In this document: positions 1 through 6,675 of the stretch, piece after piece
Numbering within the stretch: the stretch's first letter is position 1
Layout: every line of letters starts with the position of its first letter
DNA from: DASZGI01 sp035938995
GTDB taxonomy: Bacteria; Actinomycetota; Actinomycetes; Streptomycetales; Catenulisporaceae
Length of the DNA: 7,946 nt
Direction: 5' to 3'
NCBI RefSeq assembly: GCF_035938995.1
Contig: NZ_DASZGI010000208.1
Location: 1-7,946 of the forward strand
The notes under the pieces: model-generated
The model's database searches: none
The model's input: only the letters and a program-made list of their open reading frames with translations
What the model was told of the DNA's origin: nothing
Position numbers and translations under genes: made by a program

Positions 1-963
1 GTCGGCAGCGCCGGGCAGGCCAACTACGCCGCCGCCAACGCGTTCCTCGACGCCCTCGCCGCGCACCGGCGCGACATCGGGCTGCCCGCGACCTCCCTCG
101 CCTGGGGCCTCTGGGCGATGGACGGCGGGATGGGTTCCGGCTTGTCGGCGGCCGACGTGGCCCGCCTCTCCCGCGCCGGCGGGTCGCTCACCGAAGCTCG
201 AGCGCTCGACTTGCTCGATGCTGCGCTGGGTCTGTCGGCCGACAGCGCACCGCTGCTGGTGGCCTCCTCCTGGAACTCGGCCGACCTGCGCGGGGACGTT
301 CCGGCGGCACTGCGTGGCTTCGTGCGCACCCCCGTCCGCCGCTCCGTCCGCAGAGCGACGGCTGACACGCTGCCGACGACCGGCGCGAGCTCGGCAGCCG
401 ACGGCCCAACGGACGCGCCCGATGCGCTGGCCGGCCGCCTCGCCGCCCTCGCCCCGGACGACGCCCGCCGGACCGTCCTCGAGCTGGTGCGCAGTCACGT
501 CGCCGCGGTACTGGCGCACGGCAGCGCCGACGAGGTCGACGTGGACCGCCCCTTCATCGAGCTCGGACTCGACTCGCTGACGTCGGTCGAGCTGCGCAAC
601 CGGCTCGGTACGGCCACCGGGCTGCGGCTGCCCGCGACGCTCGTGTTCAACACGCCCACCGTGGCCGGAGTGACCGACTACCTCGTCAGAGAGCTGGCAC
701 CCGCGGCCCCGGAACCGGACCGGGTCCTCGGCGACGCGCTGGAGCGGATCGCCGCGCAGCTCGACCAAGCCGACGCGGGACAACGCGACCGGGTCGCGGC
801 GCTGTTGCGCTCCGCCCTGCGCCGACTGGACGAGGGGCGCGGCGACGCGGCGCCCGGCGGCAGCGGGTCTGGCGGCGCTGACCCCGGCCTCGCCTTTGGC
901 GGCGCCGGACTCGGGTCCGCCTCCGACGAAGAGATCTTCCAGTTTATCGACAACCGGCTCTGA
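1..963 (+). CDS. Modular type I polyketide synthase, C-terminal part (KR tail - ACP - C-terminal docking domain), truncated at 5' end
   Basis: The reading frame is open from the first base to a TGA at 961-963, giving 320 visible residues; the gene starts upstream. Residues 1-70 are the end of a ketoreductase: GQANYAAANAF carries the catalytic Tyr and, four residues on, the Asn of the YxxxN motif, followed by SLAWGLW. The residue at the position diagnostic for A-type KRs is Val, not Trp, which argues against A-type stereochemistry, but the LDD region is outside the window. Residues about 156-229 form an ACP; the phosphopantetheine serine is Ser192 in LGLDSLTSVEL. Residues 233-320 are a DEBS-like (class 1a) C-terminal docking region ending SDEEIFQFIDNRL. 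A Gly/Pro-rich linker at about 279-305 precedes that last helix. Its likely role is to reduce its own beta-keto unit and hand the chain to the PKS encoded 43 nt downstream. Whether its module also has DH or ER cannot be seen. Confidence 0.96.
   Translation, partial: VGSAGQANYAAANAFLDALAAHRRDIGLPATSLAWGLWAMDGGMGSGLSAADVARLSRAGGSLTEARALDLLDAALGLSADSAPLLVASSWNSADLRGDVPAALRGFVRTPVRRSVRRATADTLPTTGASSAADGPTDAPDALAGRLAALAPDDARRTVLELVRSHVAAVLAHGSADEVDVDRPFIELGLDSLTSVELRNRLGTATGLRLPATLVFNTPTVAGVTDYLVRELAPAAPEPDRVLGDALERIAAQLDQADAGQRDRVAALLRSALRRLDEGRGDAAPGGSGSGGADPGLAFGGAGLGSASDEEIFQFIDNRL
466..690 (+). other. ACP domain of the upstream PKS protein
   Basis: A compact carrier domain at residues about 156-229. 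It has the standard actinomycete PKS pattern: RTVLELVRSHVAAVL opening helix, then LGLDSLTSVELRNRL with the modifiable Ser192 (codon 574-576), then LPATLVFNTPTV. All landmark residues are intact, so it should be loaded with phosphopantetheine and be active. Confidence 0.93.
697..963 (+). other. C-terminal docking domain, upstream PKS protein
   Basis: After the ACP come two amphipathic helical stretches (DALERIAAQLDQ and DRVAALLRSALRRLDE), then a flexible Gly-rich stretch, then the terminal helix SDEEIFQFIDNRL. This order matches the class 1a docking domains known from DEBS: a helical dimerisation bundle, a linker, and a final helix that binds the coiled coil of the next protein. The presumed partner is the N-terminal helix encoded from 1007. 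Confidence 0.88.
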
Positions 964-988
964 CGGCGTTCCGACGAGATTCCCGACC

Positions 989-995
989 AGGGGAA
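989..995 (+). promoter_or_regulatory. Ribosome binding site for the complete PKS gene
   Basis: AGGGGAA lies 11 nt before the ATG at 1007 in the 43-nt gap (964-1006). It can pair with the anti-Shine-Dalgarno sequence using one G-U wobble. The spacing is slightly long. The same heptamer precedes the next PKS start, which supports the choice of start. No promoter-like element or hairpin was seen in the gap, so the gene is probably read from an upstream promoter. Confidence 0.65.
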
Positions 996-1006
996 GCGAG
1001 ACAGCG

Positions 1007-1105
1007 ATGGCAACCGAGGACAAGCTCCGCGAATACCTCCACCGGGCGACGGCCGACCTGGCCGACGCGCGGCGCCGGTTGGCCGACTCCGACGCGCGCG
1101 CCCAC
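1007..1105 (+). other. N-terminal docking coiled coil, complete PKS protein
   Basis: Residues 1-33 (MATEDKLREYLHRATADL and onward to the KS) form a charged heptad-like helix, typical of class 1a N-terminal docking domains. It directly abuts the KS opening HEPIAIVGMACRYPGG. It should pair with the terminal helix of the protein ending at 963. Confidence 0.88.
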
Positions 1106-4100
1106 GAGCCGATCGCCATCGTCGGCATGGCCTGCCGTTACCCGGGCGGGATCACCGCGCCCGAACAGCTGTGGGAGCTGGTGGACCGGGGAGTGGACGC
1201 GACCGGTCCGTTCCCGGCCGACCGCGGCTGGGACGTGGAGAAGCTCTACAACCCCGACCCCGACGTCCTCGGGACCACGTACACCGACCGCGGCGGCTTC
1301 CTGCGCGAGCCGGGCAGCTTCGACGCGCCGTTCTTCCACATGAGCCCGCGCGCCGCCCTGGCCACCGACCCGCACCACCGGCTCTTCCTGGAGGCCGCGT
1401 GGGAGGCGTTCGAGCGCGCCGGAGTCGACCCGGCCACGCTGCGCGGGACCCGCGCCGGCGTCTGGGCGGGGATGATGTTCGACTACTACTCCACCCAGTT
1501 CCTGGGCGCGATGCCGGAGGAACTGGAAGGCACCATGCTGATCTTCGGCGCCCCCAGCATGGTGTCCGGCCGGGTGTCCTACACCTTCGGCCTCGAAGGT
1601 CCGGCGATCAGCCTCGACACGGCGTGCTCCTCCTCCCTGGCCGCGATTCACCTCGCCGTCCAGGCGCTGCGCGGCGGCGAGTGCCCGCTCGCGCTGGCCG
1701 GAGGCGTGACGGTGATGCCGGTGCCGGACCTGTTCGTCGAGTTCTCCCGGCAGCGCGCGCTGGCCCCGGACGGAGTGTGCAAGGCATTCTCTGACGACGC
1801 CGACGGCGCGGTGTGGGCCGAAGGGGTCGGCGTCCTGCTGCTGGAGCGCCTGTCCGACGCGCGCCGCAACGGGCACCGGATCTTCGGCCTGATCCGCGGC
1901 ACCGCGGTGAACCAGGACGGCGCCAGCAACGGGATGACCGCGCCCAACGGCGCGTCCCAGGAGCGGGTCATCCGGCAGGCGCTGGCCGACGCCCGGCTGA
2001 CCCCGGGCGACGTCGACGCGGTAGAGGCGCACGGCACCGGCACCCCGCTCGGCGACCCAATCGAGGCGACTGCGATCCTGGCCGCCTACGGCCGCGGCCG
2101 ACCGGCCGACCAACCGCTGTGGCTCGGCTCGGTCAAGTCGAACATCGGTCACACTCAGGCGGCGGCCGGGGTCGCCGGAGTCATCAAGCTCCTGATGGCG
2201 ATGACGCACGGCCGGCTGCCGCGCACGCTGCACGTGTCAGAGCCCACCCACCACGTGGACTGGTCCTCGGGCGCGGTGCGGCTGCTGACCGAGGAGCAGC
2301 CCTGGACCCGCCGGGACGGGGAACGGCGCCGGGCCGCAGTGTCCTCCTTCGGCATCAGCGGCACGAACGCGCACGTGATCCTGGAGGAGGCGCCGGATGC
2401 GGAGCCGGCCGCCGCCACCGACGACGACTCGGCACTCCCGAACAGCCGCGACGGCCACGACGGCCCAATGGCCTGGGTGCTCAGCGCCCGAACCGAGGTC
2501 TCACTGCGCGCCGCGGCCCAGCGCCTCCACGACCAAGTCCACGCCGACCGCGCGGCGCGGCCCCTCGACATCGCCCACAGCCTCCTGACCACCCGCGCCC
2601 GCTTCGACCACCGCGCCGTCGTGGTCGGCCAGGAACGCGACGAACTGCTGGACGCGCTCGCCGCGCTCGCCGACGGCCGTTCGCACACCTCCGCGGCGTA
2701 TGGCGCCACCACGGGCCGCCGGCCGAAGACCGCGTTCCTGTTCACCGGCCAGGGCGCCCAGCGCCCCGGGATGGGCCGCGACCTCTATCGGCGGTTCCCT
2801 GCGTTCGCGGCCGCCTTCGACGAGGTCTGCGCCGCGCTCGACCCCCACCTGGACCGCCCGCTGCACCAGGTGATGTGGGCCGAGCCGGGAAGCCCTGCCG
2901 CGGCGGCGCTCGACGAGACGCGCTATACGCAGCCGGCCCTCTTCGCCTACGAGGTGGCCGCCTTCCGGCTGCTCGGCTCGCTCGGCCTGACCCCGGACCG
3001 GGTCGCCGGGCACTCCGTCGGCGAGATCGCCGCGGCGCACATCGCCGGGGTCTGGGACTTGGCCGACGCGGCGCGCATGGTCGCCACGCGGGCGCGGCTG
3101 ATGCAGGACCTGCCGGCCCGCGGCGCGATGGCGGCCGTGTCCGCCACCGAGCAGGAGGTGCTGCCGCTGCTGGCAGGGCTCGAGCACCTGGTCGGCATCG
3201 CCGCGGTCAACGGCCCCGCCGACGTCGTCGTGTCCGGCGAGGAGGAGGCCTGTCTGCGGATCGCGGAGCACTGGCGCGGGCTCGGCCGCCGCGTCAAGCG
3301 GCTGACGGTCAGCCACGCCTTCCACTCCCCGCTGATGGAGCCGATGGTCGACGCCTTCGCCGCCGAGCTCAAGGCTCTGACGTTCCACGAGCCCGGTCTG
3401 GCCTACGAGACGGATCTCGGTGCGGACCGCCGCTGGACCGAGCCGGAGTACTGGACCGACCAGATCCGGCAGCCGGTCGGCTTCGCCCCGGCCGTCGAAC
3501 GGCTCGCGGCCGCCGGGACCGAGCTTTATGTGGAGGTCGGGCCGCAGGCCGTGCTGTCCGGCATGGTCCGCGCCGTCCTGCCCGACGCGGGAACCGTCAC
3601 CGCGACCTCTCGCAAGAACCACGCCGAACCCGCCGCGATGCTCGGCTGTCTGGCCGACGCTTTCACGGCCGGCGCGGACGTCGCCTGGACCGAGTTCGCC
3701 ACCGGCGGCAAGACCGTCGATCTGCCGACCTACGCGTTCGACCACGAGCGCTACTGGCTGATCCGCCCGCCCGCTCGGGCGGACGTCACCGCGGCCGGGC
3801 TGCGCGAGGCCGGACATCCGCTGCTGCGCGCGACAGTGGACGTCGCGGGCGGCGGCGCGGTGGCTACCGGTCGCCTCGGCGTGGCGGACCTGCCTTGGTT
3901 GGCCGACCACGCGATCGGCGGAACCGTGGTGGTGCCCGGCTCCGCGCTCTTGGACCTGGTGGCGCGGCTCGGCGCTGACGCCGGGTACCCGACTGTGGCC
4001 GAGCTGACCTTCGAGGCACCCCTTGTGCTGCCTCCCGTCGGCGATCTGGCCCTGCAGGCGGTCCTGGACAGCGACGAGCACACGGTGCGGGTGTACGCCC

Positions 4101-6532
4101 GCGCCGACGACGAGGCTCCGTGGACGCGCCACGCCACCGCCGTGCTGTCCTCGGACGCCACCACCAACGGAGACACCGACACCGGAGCGTGCGCATGGGC
4201 CGAGGCCTGGCCGCCGCCGCAGGCCGCCCCCGTCGTCTTCGAGGGCGCCTACGACCGGCTCGCCGAACTCGGCTACGAATACGGTCCCGCATTCCGCGGC
4301 GTCCGCGGGGCATGGCGGCGCGGCGGCGAGCTCTTTACCGAAGTCGCCGTGCCGGAGCAGGCCGCGACGCCCGGCTTCGGGCTGCACCCGGTCCTGCTGG
4401 ACGCCGCCTTCCACCCCTACGTCTTCGAGGGCGGAAGCGAAGAACTCCGGCTGCCGTTCGTGTTCCGCGGTGTGCGGATCGCACCCTCCGGAGCCGCGGC
4501 GCTGCGGGTGAAGCTCACCGCGGACGGCCCGGACGGCTTGCACGTCGAGGCCGCCGACGAGAGCGGGCGACGGGTGCTGGCGATCGACGAACTGCGGGTA
4601 CGGCCGATCGCGGTCGCCGCGCTCCTGGCGTCGGTGGGCTCCGCGACGGGTCCCGCCGGATACTACGGGCTGGAATGGCTTGAGCCGTCCCCGCTCGAGC
4701 CCGCTGACGGTGCCACATGGGTCGCGCTCGGCACGCCCATTGCCGGTCTGGCCTCGTATGACGATCTGGAGCAGGTGGCCGCGGCGCTCGAATCAGGGCA
4801 GCGCGCCGATTTCGTCGTCGTCGACTGCGCGGACCCGGCTGTCGTCAACACTGCCGCCAACACCGACGCCGACGTGCCGACCGCGGCCCGCGAGCTGACC
4901 GGCCGCGCGCTCGAGCTGATCCAGCGCTGGATCGCGGACGACCGATTCGCCTCCCGCCGCCTGGTCTTCCGGACCGGCCCCGACTCGCTCGCCGCGGCGG
5001 CGGTGCACGGCCTGGTACGCACTGCCCTGGCCGAGCAGCCCGGCCGATTCGGCCTGGTGCGCGACGGCGGCGGGTTCGACCACGCGGCCCGGCTCGCGGC
5101 GGCGTTCGCGGACGGTGAGTCCGAGTGCCTCGTCGACGGCAACCGCCTCTTGGTGCCCCGGATCGCCCGCCGCCGCCCGACCGGGACCGCCTCGGCGGAC
5201 CTCGGCGGAGGAACCGCGCTGGTAACCGGCGGCACCGGCGGGCTCGGCGCGCTGGTGGCACAGCGGCTGGTGGAGAAATTCGGCGTACGCGACCTGATTC
5301 TCACCTCGCGTCGCGGCCCGGACGCGCCGGGAGCGGCGGACCTCGCGGACCGCCTGCGCGGGCTCGGCGCCCGCGTCCGCATCGAGTCCTGCGACACGTC
5401 CGACCGGTCTGCGGTGCAGCGGCTGCTGGAGTCGATCCCGGCCGACCGGCCGCTTACCGTCGTCGTTCACGCCGCCGGAGTGCTGCGCGACGCCGCGCTG
5501 AGCGGCCTGTCCCCGGAGGCGCTGCGGGAGGTGTTCCAGCCGAAGGTCGACGCCGCCTGGCTGCTGCACGAGCTGACCGCCGATCTGCCGCTGCGCGCGT
5601 TCGTCCTGTTCTCGTCCATCGCGGGCGTGCTGGGCAATCCGGGCCAGGGGAACTACAGCGCCGCGAACGCGTTCCTCGACGCCTTGGCGGAGCACCGCCG
5701 TCGGTCCGACCTGGTCGGCACATCGGTGGCGTGGGGTTCGTGGTCCGGGTCCGCAGGTATGGCGGCAGGGCTGTCAGCGGCGGACGAGGCACGGTTGGCG
5801 CGCACCGGGATCGCGACGCTCTCCGAGCAGCAGGGTCTTGAGTTGTTCGACGCGGCGCTGCTGGACGACCTGTCGGGCGGTGAGCCGCTGGTGGTCGCCT
5901 CGCGGTGGAACACGGCAGCGCTGCGCACACGCTCTGAAGCCGGAGACGAGATCCCGGCTCCGCTGCGCGGTCTGGTCCGCGTTCCGCCGCCCGCCTCGGG
6001 GTCGGCCGCCGCGGCAGGCTCGGCGGGCTCGCCCACCGGCCTGGCCGAGCGGCTGGCGGGACTCTCCGACGACGAGGCGCGCCAGGAAGCGCTGCGGTAC
6101 GTCCGCACCCACGTGGCCGCCGTGCTCGCCTACGGCTCCGCGGAAGCGGTCCCGGCCGATCGGACCTTCAACGAGCTCGGCTTCGACTCGCTGAACGCGG
6201 TCGAGCTGCGTAACCGCATCAACGCCGACAACGGACTCGCCCTGCCGCCGACGCTGGTCTTCGACCACCCGACGGCCACCGCCCTCGCCGCGCACCTGTT
6301 GGGCGAGCTGGCGCCCGCCGCGCCCGACCCGGCGGATGCCCTGTGCGGGGCACTGCAGCAGTTCGCGCAGCAGCTCGACGGCGGCGCCACCGGCGGGCGG
6401 GAGCGCCTGATCGCCGAGTTGGAGGCGACGCTCGCCCGGCTCGGCGGCCGGGACGGCGCGCAGGTGTCCCTGGACCGGCTCGACGCCGCCTCGGACGAGG
6501 AGATCTTCGAGTTCATCGACAGCCAGCTGTGA
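1007..6532 (+). CDS. Single-module type I polyketide synthase (KS-AT-DH-KR-ACP with docking domains at both ends)
   Basis: Complete gene of 1841 residues encoding one chain-extension module, a cytosolic megasynthase subunit that should act as a homodimer. Domain order by residue: docking coiled coil 1-33; KS about 34-460 (Cys207, His342, His382); AT about 574-880 (Ser670, HAFH at 770-773, malonyl type); DH about 936-1200 (His968, Asp1132); KR about 1219-1615 (Lys1513, Ser1537, Tyr1550, Asn1554); ACP about 1692-1765 (Ser1728); docking domain 1766-1841. There is no enoylreductase or methyltransferase. Predicted outcome: one malonate unit added, ketone reduced, water removed, leaving an alpha,beta-double bond. 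The ATG at 1007 was chosen because it has a ribosome binding site and yields the typical MATEDKLREYL docking start; the in-frame ATG at 896 would overlap the upstream gene. The genes on either side are PKSs in the same direction. I saw no in-frame TTA codon. The product family cannot be named. Confidence 0.97.
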   Translation: MATEDKLREYLHRATADLADARRRLADSDARAHEPIAIVGMACRYPGGITAPEQLWELVDRGVDATGPFPADRGWDVEKLYNPDPDVLGTTYTDRGGFLREPGSFDAPFFHMSPRAALATDPHHRLFLEAAWEAFERAGVDPATLRGTRAGVWAGMMFDYYSTQFLGAMPEELEGTMLIFGAPSMVSGRVSYTFGLEGPAISLDTACSSSLAAIHLAVQALRGGECPLALAGGVTVMPVPDLFVEFSRQRALAPDGVCKAFSDDADGAVWAEGVGVLLLERLSDARRNGHRIFGLIRGTAVNQDGASNGMTAPNGASQERVIRQALADARLTPGDVDAVEAHGTGTPLGDPIEATAILAAYGRGRPADQPLWLGSVKSNIGHTQAAAGVAGVIKLLMAMTHGRLPRTLHVSEPTHHVDWSSGAVRLLTEEQPWTRRDGERRRAAVSSFGISGTNAHVILEEAPDAEPAAATDDDSALPNSRDGHDGPMAWVLSARTEVSLRAAAQRLHDQVHADRAARPLDIAHSLLTTRARFDHRAVVVGQERDELLDALAALADGRSHTSAAYGATTGRRPKTAFLFTGQGAQRPGMGRDLYRRFPAFAAAFDEVCAALDPHLDRPLHQVMWAEPGSPAAAALDETRYTQPALFAYEVAAFRLLGSLGLTPDRVAGHSVGEIAAAHIAGVWDLADAARMVATRARLMQDLPARGAMAAVSATEQEVLPLLAGLEHLVGIAAVNGPADVVVSGEEEACLRIAEHWRGLGRRVKRLTVSHAFHSPLMEPMVDAFAAELKALTFHEPGLAYETDLGADRRWTEPEYWTDQIRQPVGFAPAVERLAAAGTELYVEVGPQAVLSGMVRAVLPDAGTVTATSRKNHAEPAAMLGCLADAFTAGADVAWTEFATGGKTVDLPTYAFDHERYWLIRPPARADVTAAGLREAGHPLLRATVDVAGGGAVATGRLGVADLPWLADHAIGGTVVVPGSALLDLVARLGADAGYPTVAELTFEAPLVLPPVGDLALQAVLDSDEHTVRVYARADDEAPWTRHATAVLSSDATTNGDTDTGACAWAEAWPPPQAAPVVFEGAYDRLAELGYEYGPAFRGVRGAWRRGGELFTEVAVPEQAATPGFGLHPVLLDAAFHPYVFEGGSEELRLPFVFRGVRIAPSGAAALRVKLTADGPDGLHVEAADESGRRVLAIDELRVRPIAVAALLASVGSATGPAGYYGLEWLEPSPLEPADGATWVALGTPIAGLASYDDLEQVAAALESGQRADFVVVDCADPAVVNTAANTDADVPTAARELTGRALELIQRWIADDRFASRRLVFRTGPDSLAAAAVHGLVRTALAEQPGRFGLVRDGGGFDHAARLAAAFADGESECLVDGNRLLVPRIARRRPTGTASADLGGGTALVTGGTGGLGALVAQRLVEKFGVRDLILTSRRGPDAPGAADLADRLRGLGARVRIESCDTSDRSAVQRLLESIPADRPLTVVVHAAGVLRDAALSGLSPEALREVFQPKVDAAWLLHELTADLPLRAFVLFSSIAGVLGNPGQGNYSAANAFLDALAEHRRRSDLVGTSVAWGSWSGSAGMAAGLSAADEARLARTGIATLSEQQGLELFDAALLDDLSGGEPLVVASRWNTAALRTRSEAGDEIPAPLRGLVRVPPPASGSAAAAGSAGSPTGLAERLAGLSDDEARQEALRYVRTHVAAVLAYGSAEAVPADRTFNELGFDSLNAVELRNRINADNGLALPPTLVFDHPTATALAAHLLGELAPAAPDPADALCGALQQFAQQLDGGATGGRERLIAELEATLARLGGRDGAQVSLDRLDAASDEEIFEFIDSQL
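1106..2386 (+). other. Ketosynthase (KS) domain, complete PKS protein
   Basis: Residues 34-460 carry out decarboxylative Claisen condensation. The nucleophile is Cys207 in DTACSSSL, with His342 in EAHGTGTPLGDPIE and His382 in KSNIGHTQAAAG; the domain ends in SSFGISGTNAHVILEE. The catalytic set is complete, so it should be an active extension KS, not a KSQ loader. A mild oddity is MSPRAALATDPHHRLF, where most KSs read MSPREALAMDPQQRLL. Confidence 0.95.
2726..3646 (+). other. Acyltransferase (AT) domain, predicted malonyl-CoA specific
   Basis: Residues about 574-880 load the extender unit on the ACP. Landmarks are FLFTGQGAQRPGMG, the catalytic Ser670 in GHSVGEIAAAHIAG, and HAFH at 770-773. In cis-AT PKSs, HAFH marks malonyl-CoA selectivity, whereas YASH marks methylmalonyl-CoA. 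ETRYTQPALFAYEVA upstream of the serine also fits the malonyl group. The domain is followed by the usual post-AT linker LPTYAFDHERYW at 906-917. Confidence 0.92.
3812..4606 (+). other. Dehydratase (DH) domain
   Basis: Residues about 936-1200 start with GHPLL. The catalytic His968 lies in HAIGGTVVVPG, a full match to HxxxGxxxxP. The second catalytic residue is Asp1132 in LHPVLLDAAFHP, and the YGPAF motif is at 1092-1096. All expected active-site elements are present, so the domain is predicted to remove water from the beta-hydroxyl intermediate. Confidence 0.92.
4661..5851 (+). other. Ketoreductase (KR) domain, predicted B1 type
   Basis: A structural subdomain starts at about residue 1219 (YYGLEWLEP) and the catalytic half follows. 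The NADPH loop is TGGTGGLG at 1407-1414. The active site is Lys1513, Ser1537, Tyr1550 and Asn1554, with the same spacing as in DEBS KR1. The stereo-diagnostic loop reads LRD at 1493-1495, keeping the second Asp of LDD. PGQGN just before the Tyr, Leu at the A-type Trp position and no Pro at the B2 position all fit a B1 KR giving a D-configured hydroxyl. No ER lies between DH and KR. Confidence 0.9.
6080..6301 (+). other. ACP domain, complete PKS protein
   Basis: Residues about 1692-1765. The phosphopantetheine site is Ser1728 in LGFDSLNAVELRNRI, followed by LPPTLVFDHPTATALAAHL. The domain carries the growing chain and, as the last catalytic domain of the protein, is the donor to the next KS. 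Confidence 0.94.
6302..6529 (+). other. C-terminal docking domain, complete PKS protein
   Basis: Residues 1766-1841 contain helical segments (ALCGALQQFAQQLDG and RERLIAELEATLARLG) and a terminal helix SDEEIFEFIDSQL. The class is the same as at the upstream junction, but the linker is shorter and lacks the Gly-rich stretch. The presumed partner is the helix encoded from 6577. Confidence 0.88.
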
Positions 6533-6562
6533 CGCAGCGGCGCCCAGAACACGCGGCAGGAC

Positions 6563-6569
6563 AGGGGAA
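6563..6569 (+). promoter_or_regulatory. Ribosome binding site for the downstream PKS gene
   Basis: AGGGGAA lies 7 nt before the ATG at 6577 in the 44-nt gap (6533-6576). The heptamer is identical to the one at 989-995 but at a closer, more favourable spacing. No terminator hairpin or promoter was seen in the gap, which supports a shared transcript. Confidence 0.7.
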
Positions 6570-6576
6570 AACAGGC

Positions 6577-6675
6577 ATGGCAGGCGAGGACAAGCTCCGC
6601 GACTACCTCAAGCGGGTCACGGTCGATCTGGCTGAGACGCGCCGCAAGCTGGCCCAGGCGGACGAGCGCCGCCAC
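6577..6675 (+). other. N-terminal docking coiled coil, downstream PKS protein
   Basis: Residues 1-33 form a charged helix ahead of HEPIAIVGMACRYPGA. It differs from the preceding protein's helix at few positions, among them Lys12 in place of His12 and Val14 and Val16 in place of alanines. It is expected to bind the terminal helix of the protein ending at 6532. Confidence 0.88.

Larger units (their letters stand above)
919..1149 (+). repeat. PKS gene-junction repeat, copy 1
   Basis: This stretch covers the last docking helix of one PKS gene, the stop, the 43-nt gap, the ribosome binding site, the next docking helix and the KS start. It is repeated with moderate divergence at 6488-6719. Exactly shared blocks include CGAGGACAAGCTCCGCGA (1015-1032 and 6585-6602) and the AGGGGAA ribosome binding site. 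The KS opening (1103-1149) differs from its copy at only a few, mostly third-codon, bases. Confidence 0.75.

Noticed and set aside
896..1006. Upstream in-frame ATG at 896 as the start of the complete PKS
   Set aside because: It would overlap the upstream gene by 68 bases and add 37 residues unlike any docking domain. The ATG at 1007 has a ribosome binding site and gives a typical docking start that matches the next gene.
964..1006. Promoter or terminator in the short gaps (also 6533-6576)
   Set aside because: The gaps are 43 and 44 nt and show no hairpin followed by Ts and no recognisable -35/-10 pair; only the ribosome binding sites stand out.
944..2233. 429-codon open frame on the minus strand opposite the gene junction and KS
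   Set aside because: It runs antisense through a gene end, a gap and a KS with clear catalytic motifs. Its composition is that of a GC-rich shadow frame.
1106..2386. Possible KSQ-type loading or inactive KS in the complete gene
   Set aside because: The active-site Cys207 and both His residues are present, so it is an ordinary extension KS.
1813..3978. 721-codon open frame on the plus strand in another phase
   Set aside because: An Arg/Pro/Gly/Ala-rich out-of-phase shadow of the KS-AT coding region, with no domain and no ribosome binding site that I could see.
2501..4543. 680-codon open frame on the minus strand, antisense to the AT and DH regions
   Set aside because: It mirrors the codon structure of a certain PKS gene in very GC-rich DNA, where stops are rare in all frames. 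The translation is low-complexity (rich in R, G, A, V, Q) and shows no recognisable domain.
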